64,000 bases of DNA from Nocardioides zeae (GTDB lineage Bacteria > Actinomycetota > Actinomycetes > Propionibacteriales > Nocardioidaceae). Positions 1-6,486 of the stretch are shown here, piece after piece. The stretch is from positions 186,001 through 250,000 of the forward strand of contig NZ_JAAGXA010000002.1 of the NCBI RefSeq assembly GCF_010686755.1. Reading direction: 5' to 3'. Position 1 is the stretch's first letter; every line of letters begins with the position of its first letter. Made by a program: the position numbers and the translations under genes. The notes beneath the pieces were generated by a model. The model had not been told where the DNA came from. It saw nothing but the letters and a program-made list of their open reading frames with translations, and made no database searches.

Positions 1-161
1 TGACGCCGTACGTCGCGCCCCGCCAACGCCGTCGACCAGCGGTCGGCGACGTCCCCGGCCCCGGGGAGCACGACCAGCGTGAACACGCGGCCCCGCAGGT
101 CGGGCTCGGCAGCGGGCGCGGAGGCGTCCCACGCCCAGCGCGGCACGCTGGTCTGGCTCAT
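1..161 (-). CDS. Unrecognised protein, N-terminal fragment cut by window edge
   Basis: An ATG at 161 opens a frame that runs without a stop to the left edge, giving about 53 residues beginning MSQTSVPRWAWDASAP. A short hydrophobic beta-like stretch (VFTLVVLPGAG) appears near residue 28, as at the start of a nucleotide- or cofactor-binding fold, but this is too little to name a family. It lies 151 bp downstream of the DUF3445 demethylase gene on the same strand, so it may be the last gene of that methylamine operon. Function unknown. Confidence 0.5.
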   Translation of the reverse strand, partial: MSQTSVPRWAWDASAPAAEPDLRGRVFTLVVLPGAGDVADRWSTALAGRDVRR

Positions 162-312
162 GCTGACCACGACGATCCCTCCTCTCCACCTCGGCCGCCC
201 CGGTCGGCGCCGGGGCGGGTAGTCGAACGTGACGGTGTTTCTCCCCGGTGTCCGCGGCGTTCCGCCGGACGCACGGGCGCGGTGATCCGCCTCACGACCG
301 TCGTCACGGCGC

Positions 313-1347
313 TCACCGGCGGGTCAGCCACGCCATGGCGGGCTCGCGGTAGTCGAGGAATCCCTTGTAGGCGGCCAGGTCCTCGGGCAGCTCGAGGACG
401 ACGCGGGCGAGCTGGTCGCGCCACGCCGGCACCTGCCGGATCTCCTCCAGCGAGGTCATGTGGGTGCGGATGTTGAACGTGACCGCCCCGGTCATCGGCA
501 GGCGGATGAAGTGCTCGACCTCGATGCGCAGCTGGAGGCGGCCCCAGTCCTCCGCGGCGACGAGCGCCGGGATGTCGCCCGCCCAGGCCGGCAGCTCCTC
601 GAGGCTGACGTCGAGCAGCCGGGAGCCGGAGGCCGACAGCGTCCAGTTGACGCGGCGGTACACCTGGTCGACCGGCAGGCGGCGCAGGAACTGCTCGGCC
701 CGCGACGTGATGCCCTCCCGGGTCAGCCGCGGCACGGGGTTGTGGATCTCCGCCATCGTCATGCCGACGTCGAAGGAGACCGACCACGCGGCCGCGAAGG
801 TCACGAGCCCGGCGTCGAAGCACAGCTCGCCGTCACGCTCCTTGACGAGGAGCAGGTCGTCGGGGACCTCGCGGCCCAGGAAGGTCATCGGGTCCCACGG
901 CAGGCTCGTCGCGTCGCCCAGCACGAACGTCTGGTCGGTGCCGAGGGCGGCGTTGCGCCACCGGAACCGGTCGGGGTCGCGGGGGTCCTCGTCGAGCCGC
1001 ATGATCGCCGGGTACGACGCGGCCAGGTCCCGCAGGTAGTAGAGCAGGAGGTCCCAGCAGGCCGGCAGCATCCCGGGCATGATCCGCACCCGGTGGGGAT
1101 CGGCGTCGAGGATCCGGCGCCGCTCGGCCATGATCGCGCCGTACTCCTCGCCCCCGAGGTCGACGATCGTCGCTCCCCACTCGCCGGCGGCGGTACGGCG
1201 CACGAGCCGTGCGGGCTCGACGTTGACGGAGTAGCGGAACGCGTCGAGGTCGTCCGGGAACGGCCAGGGCAGGCGCGCGGTGTGGCCGCGCACGGGGAAG
1301 GCGGGGGCGTCGGTCGCCGCGGTCGGGGCAGCGGGGGCGAGGGTCAC
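313..1347 (-). CDS. Haem-dependent oxidative N-demethylase family protein (DUF3445)
   Basis: This 344-residue protein has the sequence character of DUF3445 proteins, the haem-containing catalytic component of dimethylamine monooxygenase (secondary amine + O2 + reductant to primary amine + formaldehyde). Family-like stretches include LPWPFPDDLDAFRYSVN near the N-terminus, RIMPGMLPACWDLLLYYLRD in the middle and EVEHFIRLP / TFNIRTHMTSLEEIR in the C-terminal third. I chose the GTG at 1347 because it overlaps the TGA of the upstream reductase (GTGA), which indicates translational coupling. It is the third of four tightly linked genes with a reductase and a DmmA-like protein, the composition expected of a multi-subunit amine demethylase. 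Family assignment is firm; the actual substrate (dimethylamine or another N-methyl compound) is inferred. Confidence 0.85.
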   Translation of the reverse strand: MTLAPAAPTAATDAPAFPVRGHTARLPWPFPDDLDAFRYSVNVEPARLVRRTAAGEWGATIVDLGGEEYGAIMAERRRILDADPHRVRIMPGMLPACWDLLLYYLRDLAASYPAIMRLDEDPRDPDRFRWRNAALGTDQTFVLGDATSLPWDPMTFLGREVPDDLLLVKERDGELCFDAGLVTFAAAWSVSFDVGMTMAEIHNPVPRLTREGITSRAEQFLRRLPVDQVYRRVNWTLSASGSRLLDVSLEELPAWAGDIPALVAAEDWGRLQLRIEVEHFIRLPMTGAVTFNIRTHMTSLEEIRQVPAWRDQLARVVLELPEDLAAYKGFLDYREPAMAWLTRR

Positions 1348-2366
1348 AGGTCCACCTCGATGTCGTCGTCGGCGCGGGCCGCGCGGGAGACGCAGGCCAG
1401 CATGCGGTCGCCGCACTCCTTGGCGGCGTCGGAGAGCACGAGGTCGCGGTGCTCGACCGCGCCGCGGCGTACCGGCACCTCGCACTCACCGCAGACGCCC
1501 TGGCGGCAGAGGTTGGGCACGGCGCGACCCGTCGCGAGCAGGGCCTCGAGGAGGCTGGTGCCGGGCGGCACGGCGAGACGCTCGCCCGTCGACGCCAGCG
1601 TGGCGGTGAAGGGGACGCCCGGGTCGAGCTCGGGCGCCGTGAACCGCTCGAGGTGCACCCGGTGCTCGGGCCAGCCGGCGGCGCGGGCCGCGTCGACGTA
1701 GGTCTCGAGCAGGGGCACCGGTCCGCACGCGTAGGCGTGGGTGCCGAGCGGCTGGTCGGCGAGCCGGTCGGCGAGGAGGGCGGCGGTCGCCGCGACGGTG
1801 GTCGCCTCGTGGAGGGTCACGTCCTCGCGCTCCGCCAGCGCCCGCAGGTCGTCGAGGTGGGCGGCGTGGCCAGGCCGGTAGGAGTAGAGCACCTCGGCGC
1901 TCCCGCCCCACCGCACGATCGCGCGGGCGTGGGAGAGCACCGGCGTGACGCCGATGCCGCCGGCGACGAGCAGCGCGTGGCGCTGGTCGTGGCGCGGGGC
2001 GAAGGCGGAGCGCGGACCCTCGACCTCGACGAGGTCGCCGGCCGCGAGCCCGTGCACCCAGGCCGACCCCTGCTCCCGCCGGAGCACCGAGATGGCGTAG
2101 CGCCGCGGGTTGAACCCGTCGTCCGTCAGCGAGTAGGCGTTCCGCTTCTCCCCCGGCCCGCCCGGGTCGGTCGTGAGCACGACGTGCGCACCCGGCTCGT
2201 ACGGCGCCAGGTGGCCGCCGTCGGGGTCGACGAGCACGACGTGACGGACCTCGGTGGTCAGCGCCCGCACCTCCGCGACGCGCAGGAGCCGGGGGCCGGT
2301 CCGGTACGCCGCGTGCTGGTGGGCCGCGTACCGGACGGGCGCCTCGGGCTGGAGCGTGGCGCTCAT
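1344..2366 (-). CDS. PDR/VanB-family ferredoxin-type oxidoreductase (demethylase reductase subunit)
   Basis: This 340-residue protein has three modules: an FMN/FAD-binding barrel (RNAYSLT near residue 90), an NAD(P)-binding domain (LLVAGGIGVTPVLSHAR and YACGPVPLLE) and a C-terminal plant-type [2Fe-2S] domain with the CRQGVCGEC cluster motif and a fourth Cys in MLACVSRA. This order is typical of phthalate-dioxygenase-reductase/VanB proteins, which pass electrons from NAD(P)H to an oxygenase. The ATG overlaps the stop of the upstream DmmA-like gene (ATGA), and the stop overlaps the start of the DUF3445 gene. It is therefore very probably the electron donor to the haem demethylase, in the role of the DmmABC-type reductase. 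It has no signal peptide and should be cytoplasmic. Confidence 0.9.
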   Translation of the reverse strand: MSATLQPEAPVRYAAHQHAAYRTGPRLLRVAEVRALTTEVRHVVLVDPDGGHLAPYEPGAHVVLTTDPGGPGEKRNAYSLTDDGFNPRRYAISVLRREQGSAWVHGLAAGDLVEVEGPRSAFAPRHDQRHALLVAGGIGVTPVLSHARAIVRWGGSAEVLYSYRPGHAAHLDDLRALAEREDVTLHEATTVAATAALLADRLADQPLGTHAYACGPVPLLETYVDAARAAGWPEHRVHLERFTAPELDPGVPFTATLASTGERLAVPPGTSLLEALLATGRAVPNLCRQGVCGECEVPVRRGAVEHRDLVLSDAAKECGDRMLACVSRAARADDDIEVDL

Positions 2367-2950
2367 GCGGCAACCTGATCGTCGGGCTCGGTGCCGGTGT
2401 CCGAGGCGAGGAAGCTGCCGCGCGCGGCCGAGTGGTGGGGGTGGATCTCGAGGAGGCGGGCGCAGCCGGTGCAGACCGCCGTGCCGCCCGGTTCGCCGTG
2501 GAGGCGGTGGGTGGCGCGGCAGTGGGCGCAGTAGACCGGGAGGTCGGTGGGGCCCTCCGCGTCGACGACGAACGCCCGCAGCTCCGCCCCGCTCGCCCCG
2601 TGGGCGCGGCACCGGGCGAGCGTGAGGAGCACGTCGTGCTGGGGGCCGACGACCATGATCCGCACGCCGATCCGCACCGCGTCGAGGGCGGCGACGACGT
2701 CGTCGTGACCGGTCGCGAGGTCGTCCGCCACCACGAGCCGGGTCGGGACCCGGCCCTCGGCCTCCCGCACCCAGGCCCCCGCGACCTCCGCGGTGCGCGG
2801 GTGCCCGCCGAGCGCGAGCACCAGCACCGTGGCGGCCGTGGGGTCGACCGGCTCCGGGACGGCCGGCCAGTGCGGCAGGCCGAGCGGGACCTCGGTCGCC
2901 GCGATCCCGGTCGCCGCGATCCCGGTCGCCGCGATCTCCACCGTCGTCAT
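2363..2950 (-). CDS. Dimethylamine monooxygenase subunit DmmA-like protein
   Basis: This 195-residue protein ends in a zinc-ribbon-like segment (CAHCRATHRLHGEPG...CTGCARLLEIHPHHS) that resembles the C-terminal domain of DmmA-family subunits. The central part (ATVLVLALGGHPRTAEVAGAW, RIMVVGPQHDVLLTLARC) looks like a Rossmann-type flavodoxin/ferredoxin-partner fold. The N-terminus carries a threefold ATGIA-like repeat from a 15-bp DNA tandem repeat (about 2897-2942), probably a disordered extension. It is cotranscribed with the cupin upstream (10-bp gap) and the reductase downstream (ATGA overlap). DmmA-family assignment rests on the C-terminal Cys/His pattern and the gene context; the precise role in electron transfer or assembly is not shown. 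Confidence 0.75.
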   Translation of the reverse strand: MTTVEIAATGIAATGIAATEVPLGLPHWPAVPEPVDPTAATVLVLALGGHPRTAEVAGAWVREAEGRVPTRLVVADDLATGHDDVVAALDAVRIGVRIMVVGPQHDVLLTLARCRAHGASGAELRAFVVDAEGPTDLPVYCAHCRATHRLHGEPGGTAVCTGCARLLEIHPHHSAARGSFLASDTGTEPDDQVAA

Positions 2951-2960
2951 CGGAGCCCGG

Positions 2961-3344
2961 TCAGAGCAGGTCGGCGTTGCGGTCGCCGGCGTAGAACGCC
3001 AGCGCGTAGGACGGCGTCGAGAACGCGATCCGCGACCCCTTCGGGAAGAAGATGGCGTCCTTGGCGCGGGCCACCGTCTTCTGGCCGGTGTCGACGTTCT
3101 CGAGGAGGAACTCGCCCTCGAGCACGACCTTCATCTCGTCGTACTCGTAGAGGTACACCAGCGGCTCGTCCGTGTGCTTGAGCTCGAAGAACCCGGAGCA
3201 CATGCTGCTGCCCTCGGGGTTCTCGTAGACGTCGCCGATGTACCCCTCGCACGCGGGGTACTCCTCCATCCGCGGGAGGCCCTTCCACGCGTCGGACGTG
3301 ACGAGGAAGGGGGCCGTGGCGGGTGCGTCGGGGGTGGTGGTCAT
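2961..3344 (-). CDS. Small cupin-domain protein of the amine demethylase operon
   Basis: This 127-residue single-domain protein resembles the EutQ-like cupin fold: Y-E-YDEMKVVLEGEFLLENVDTG (cupin motif 1 region) followed by DAIFFPKGSRIAF (motif 2 region). The usual metal-binding histidines are largely absent (Glu, Asp and Lys occupy those places), so metal catalysis is doubtful and a binding or regulatory role is possible. I chose the ATG at 3344 over an in-frame ATG at 3362 because GGAG lies 8-9 bases upstream of it. It is the first gene of the four-gene operon. A 10-bp inverted repeat covers its start codon (see the separate feature). Confidence 0.7.
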   Translation of the reverse strand: MTTTPDAPATAPFLVTSDAWKGLPRMEEYPACEGYIGDVYENPEGSSMCSGFFELKHTDEPLVYLYEYDEMKVVLEGEFLLENVDTGQKTVARAKDAIFFPKGSRIAFSTPSYALAFYAGDRNADLL

Positions 3345-3389
3345 CTGAGCCGCTCCGATCATGCGAGGAAACGTTGTCTGCTCAGATGA
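3341..3389 (-). promoter_or_regulatory. Leader hairpin that would sequester the cupin start codon
   Basis: TCATCTGAGC (3341-3350) and GCTCAGATGA (3380-3389) are perfect 10-base inverted repeats. In the minus-strand transcript the 3' arm contains the AUG of the cupin gene, and the Shine-Dalgarno GGAG lies in the 29-base loop. Pairing would therefore hide the start codon. The pairing is seen directly; a regulatory effect is inferred. Confidence 0.4.
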
Positions 3390-3500
3390 AACTCAGTGGG
3401 TGTTTCGCGGGTCGCGGGCTTGCGTAACGATCGCGTGACGCCCGGGCCCGGCGGGGCACTGGCCGACCCGAGCCCCGGGGGCCCGTGGGGGCCGGAGAAA

Positions 3501-3570
3501 GAAAACGCGGACGGGACCCGGCCCGGGACAGGAAAACGCGGACTCCCCGGGGCCTCCGGTCCGCGTTTTC
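3501..3570. repeat. AAAACGCGGAC element, copy 1 (two direct arms plus one inverted arm)
   Basis: GAAAACGCGGAC occurs at 3501-3512 and 3532-3543, and its reverse complement GTCCGCGTTTTC at 3559-3570. The same arrangement, two direct copies about 30 bp apart and one inverted copy, recurs at 19013-19104. Confidence 0.8.
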
Positions 3571-3582
3571 CTCAGCCGGGGC

Positions 3583-3760
3583 GGGTACGCCGCGGGCGAA
3601 CCCCCGCCGTACCCCCGACGTCATGCGGTCCGGCGCCCGGCCCGACCACTGCGCATGACGTCCGACGGGCAGGGGCGCGAGGGGCCGCGAGGGGCGCCGC
3701 AACTGTGCGCTTGGTGCAGCCCGGACCGCGCGGGACCGACCCCAGCCGCACATTTCAGAC
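3583..3760. repeat. 178-bp direct repeat, copy 1 (two nested palindromes)
   Basis: This segment is nearly identical to 3810-3987 (offset exactly 227 bp). It contains a palindrome with arms GACGTCATGCG (3617-3627) and CGCATGACGTC (3652-3662), and a second palindromic element at 3701-3755 running from AACTGTGCG to CCGCACATTT. Both palindrome types recur elsewhere in the window. Confidence 0.85.
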
Positions 3761-3809
3761 CCCCGCGCGGGATGGACCAGCTCCAGCCCGGCCGGGCCCG
3801 ACAAGGGCC

Positions 3810-3987
3810 GGGTACGCCGCTGGCGAATCCCCGCCGTACCCCCGGCGTCATGCGGTCCGGCGCCCGGCCCGACCACTGCGCATGACGTCCGACGGGCAGG
3901 GGCGCGAGGGGCCGCGAGGGGCGCCGCAACTGTGCGCTTGGTGCAGCCCGGACCGCGCGGGACCGGCCCCAGCCGCACATTTCAGCC
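3810..3987. repeat. 178-bp direct repeat, copy 2
   Basis: Second copy of the 3583-3760 unit. It differs by a few substitutions, including one in the left arm of the GACGTCATGCG palindrome (GGCGTC instead of GACGTC), while the right arm CGCATGACGTC at 3879-3889 is intact. Its TGTGCG...CGCACATTT palindrome lies at 3928-3982. Confidence 0.85.
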
Positions 3988-4032
3988 CCCCGGGGGACGG
4001 CCCCGACAGCCAGCGCAGCCGCGCCTCGCGCC

Positions 4033-4887
4033 TCAGGCCCCCGACGCGTGCCAGCGGCCGTGGGTGCGCTCGACGCGGATGGGGTGCGCGAAGGCCTCGG
4101 AGACGCCCGCGCTCGTCAGCACCTCGTCGACGGGGCCGGCGGCGACGATGGCGCCGTCGCGCAGCAGGGCCGCGTGGCTCGTGGTGCTCGGCAGCTCCTC
4201 GAGGTGGTGGGTCACCAGCAGCGTGGAGGTGGTGGGCTCCTCGGCCACGACGCCGTCGAGCGCGGTCAGGAAGCGCTCGCGGGCGGCGAGGTCGAGCCCG
4301 GTCGTGGGCTCGTCGAGCAGCAGCAGCTGCGGGCGGCCGACGAGGGCGCGGGCGATGAGCGCCCGGCCCCGCTCGCCCTGCGACAGGGTGGGCCAACGCA
4401 GGCCGGCCCGGTCGCCCATGCCGACGCTCGCGATGAGCTCGCGCGCGTGCTCGGACTGGTCGGGCGTGGGCTCCCAGCGGCGCGGCAGGTCCGCGCTGCC
4501 GGTGAGGCCGGTCAGCACGACCTGCTCCACCGTGAGCGGCGAGGCCACCCGGTGACGCGGGTCGACGTGGCCGATCATCTTGCGCAGCGCCTGCAGCTCG
4601 ATCCGGCCCAGCCGGTGGCCGAGCACGTGGACGGTGCCGGTCGTCGGGTGCTGGTTGGCGCCGCAGAGGCTGAGCACCGTGGACTTCCCGGCACCGTTCG
4701 GGCCGAGCACCGCCCAGTGCTCGCCGGCCTCGACCCGGAGGTCGATGCCGTGGAGGATCTCCTTGCCCGCGCGGCGCAGCGTCACGCCGGCGAGCTCGAG
4801 CACGGGCGGCCGACCGTCCGCCGGACCAGGAGCGTCGAGGGGGGCCAGGTCGGTCGTCGTCACGCCCCTACGATCCCACTCGGCCAC
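4033..4887 (-). CDS. ABC transporter ATP-binding protein
   Basis: This 284-residue ATPase has Walker A GPNGAGKST (about 62-70), the signature LSQGE, Walker B LLLLDEP followed by TTGLD, and the switch histidine in LVTHH. No permease or binding-protein gene is adjacent, so its transport partner is unknown; it could also be a soluble regulatory ABC protein. The GTG at 4887 overlaps the nitrilase stop by 20 bases; an in-frame GTG at 4863 is an alternative that would begin just after that stop. It is the last gene of the molybdenum hydroxylase operon, which raises the possibility of substrate or cofactor import. The fold is certain and the substrate unknown. Confidence 0.85.
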   Translation of the reverse strand: MAEWDRRGVTTTDLAPLDAPGPADGRPPVLELAGVTLRRAGKEILHGIDLRVEAGEHWAVLGPNGAGKSTVLSLCGANQHPTTGTVHVLGHRLGRIELQALRKMIGHVDPRHRVASPLTVEQVVLTGLTGSADLPRRWEPTPDQSEHARELIASVGMGDRAGLRWPTLSQGERGRALIARALVGRPQLLLLDEPTTGLDLAARERFLTALDGVVAEEPTTSTLLVTHHLEELPSTTSHAALLRDGAIVAAGPVDEVLTSAGVSEAFAHPIRVERTHGRWHASGA

Positions 4888-5785
4888 CGCCGAGCGGGAA
4901 CGGGGTGTTCGCCGGACCGGCCAGCTCCTCGGCGTAGTTCGCGAGCAGCGCGAGGTTCCGCTCGTCGAGGTGGTCCCACTTCTGCGGCACGCTCGAGCCG
5001 GGCGTCAGCGTCGCCATCGCCTGCTGCGGCTTCAGCGCGGCGCTCACCCAGCCCTCGTGGCTGGCGCCCCGGGCGACGACCTCGGCGATCGGCGTGACGA
5101 TGAGGGAGTTGCCGAAGTACGGCGCGCCCGCCGGGTCCACGCCCGTCGCGTTGGCGCCGATGACGTAGACGTGGTTGTCGTACGCCCGCGCCCGCGTCGT
5201 CAGCTCCCACAGGTCGGCGCTGCGCAGCAGCGCGGAGGGTCGCGCGATGATCTCGGCGCCCTTGACGGCGTTGATGCGGGACAGCTCCGGGTAGTCCCCG
5301 TCGAAGCAGATGATCAGCCCGATCGTGCCGATCTCGGTCTCGACGACGGTGACGGTGTCGCCCTTCGTGACCCAGCCGCCGCGCTCGATGTCCTCGGTCC
5401 CGAAGGGGTGCGTCTTGTGGTAGGTGCCAAGAACCGACCCGTCCGGCCCCGCGAGGTGCGCGGAGTTGTAGACGACGCCCCGCTCCTCGCCCGGCTCGTA
5501 GGCGCCCCACACGAGGTGGATGCCGAGCCGACGGGCGAGGTCGGTGTACGGCGCGGTGCCGGCCCCCGGCGACGCCTGGAGCAGGTCCCACAGCTCCTCG
5601 GCACCCATCGCGGGACCGAACCCGGTCGTGACGGTCTCGGGCAGCACGACGAGCTCGGCGCCCGTCGCCTCGACCGAGCGCTCGACCCAGGTCAGGGCAC
5701 GCTCGGTGTTGCCCGCGATCGTCTCCGGCGTCAGGGGCGCCGAGCTCGGGGCGACCTGGACCGCGGCCACGGTGACGTCGCGCAT
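4868..5785 (-). CDS. Nitrilase-superfamily carbon-nitrogen hydrolase
   Basis: This 305-residue enzyme has the Glu-Lys-Cys triad of the nitrilase superfamily: E50 in VVLPET, K124 in YHKTHPF and C160 in LIICFDGDYPE. These enzymes hydrolyse amides, carbamoyl amides or nitriles in the cytoplasm. The start ATG shares one base with the CoxG stop (TGATG), so it is translated with the molybdenum hydroxylase operon. In that context a likely job is to release ammonia from an amide or ureido intermediate of ring catabolism, for example an omega-amidase-like or N-carbamoyl hydrolase reaction. The specific substrate cannot be read from the sequence. Full length for the family. Confidence 0.88.
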   Translation of the reverse strand: MRDVTVAAVQVAPSSAPLTPETIAGNTERALTWVERSVEATGAELVVLPETVTTGFGPAMGAEELWDLLQASPGAGTAPYTDLARRLGIHLVWGAYEPGEERGVVYNSAHLAGPDGSVLGTYHKTHPFGTEDIERGGWVTKGDTVTVVETEIGTIGLIICFDGDYPELSRINAVKGAEIIARPSALLRSADLWELTTRARAYDNHVYVIGANATGVDPAGAPYFGNSLIVTPIAEVVARGASHEGWVSAALKPQQAMATLTPGSSVPQKWDHLDERNLALLANYAEELAGPANTPFPLGGGRVGS

Positions 5786-6486
5786 CAGCGGGCCCGCCGT
5801 CCGAGCAGGGCGCCGACGAGCACGCCGACGAGCATGAGACCGGCCCCGGTGAGGGTGCCCTTGAGGAAGGCGTCCGGCGAGCCGCCCGCGGCCGGAACGG
5901 CAGCCGCACCCGGCCGGGAGAAGCTGCGCTGCCCCTCGGCCCCGGTCGAGCCCGAGGCCGCGGCATTGCCCGCCCCGCCCTCGCGCGTCTCGGCCGCGGT
6001 CTGGTCGGTGGGGCTGATCGCGGAGGCCGTCGGGCCGACGGGCGCCGGGCCGTTCTGGAGGTGGTCGTCGATCGCCTTGAAGAACTCGGCCGCGAGGCGC
6101 TTGCCGACGCTCGCGAGCATCCGCTGGCTGACGCCGCCGATCATGCCGCCGACGACGGCGTCCGCGACGAAGCGGATGAGCGTGCCCTCGCCCTGCGCCT
6201 CCATGTCGACGTCGACCTCGACCTGGATGGTGCCGGGACCGCCGGCGCCGGAGGCGACCATCTTGAGGTAGTGCGGCTCGCGCTTGTCCTTGAGGTGCAC
6301 CTCGCCCTCGTAGGTGCCGCGGATCGCGGCCACGCCGGCGCTGATCGTCATCCGGTAGGAGTCCTCGGTGACCGTCTCGAGCTGCTGGCAGCCGGGGATC
6401 GTGGCGACGAGGACGGCCGGGTCGTTGAACGCCGCCCAGAGGGCGTCGATGCTGCTGGTCAGCGTTGCTTCGCCGGTGACCTTCAC
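5785..6486 (-). CDS. coxG: CoxG-family SRPBCC protein with C-terminal membrane anchor
   Basis: This 233-residue protein begins with the carbon-monoxide-dehydrogenase subunit G fold (MKVTGEATLTSSIDALWAAF, IPGCQQLE, GTYEGEVHLKDK, GGMIGGVSQRMLASVGKRL). A low-complexity linker of about 70 residues follows, then a hydrophobic segment (AGLMLVGVLVGALLG) ending in RRAR. CoxG in Oligotropha recruits CO dehydrogenase to the membrane; homologues accompany many molybdenum hydroxylases. By analogy, this protein should tether the CoxMSL-like enzyme to the inner face of the membrane near the respiratory chain. It overlaps the CoxL stop by 4 bases and the nitrilase start by 1. Confidence 0.85.
   Translation of the reverse strand: MKVTGEATLTSSIDALWAAFNDPAVLVATIPGCQQLETVTEDSYRMTISAGVAAIRGTYEGEVHLKDKREPHYLKMVASGAGGPGTIQVEVDVDMEAQGEGTLIRFVADAVVGGMIGGVSQRMLASVGKRLAAEFFKAIDDHLQNGPAPVGPTASAISPTDQTAAETREGGAGNAAASGSTGAEGQRSFSRPGAAAVPAAGGSPDAFLKGTLTGAGLMLVGVLVGALLGRRAR

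Larger units (their letters stand above)
3345..4032. other. Long intergenic region made mostly of repeat elements
   Basis: This 688-bp gap separates the cupin operon start from the 3' end of the ABC ATPase gene. It contains one GAAAACGCGGAC-type element (3501-3570) and two copies of a 178-bp direct repeat (3583-3760 and 3810-3987), each carrying two different palindromes. Apart from the cupin leader I see no convincing gene; frames that cross it are readings through the repeats. Confidence 0.7.

Noticed and set aside
3396..4020. Repeated peptide-like frames (for example those starting MCGWGRSRAVRA) in the intergenic repeats near 3.6-4.0 kb, with relatives at 18.9-19.2 kb
   Set aside because: They are translations of the palindromic repeats; they occur on both strands and lack start signals, so I do not call them genes.
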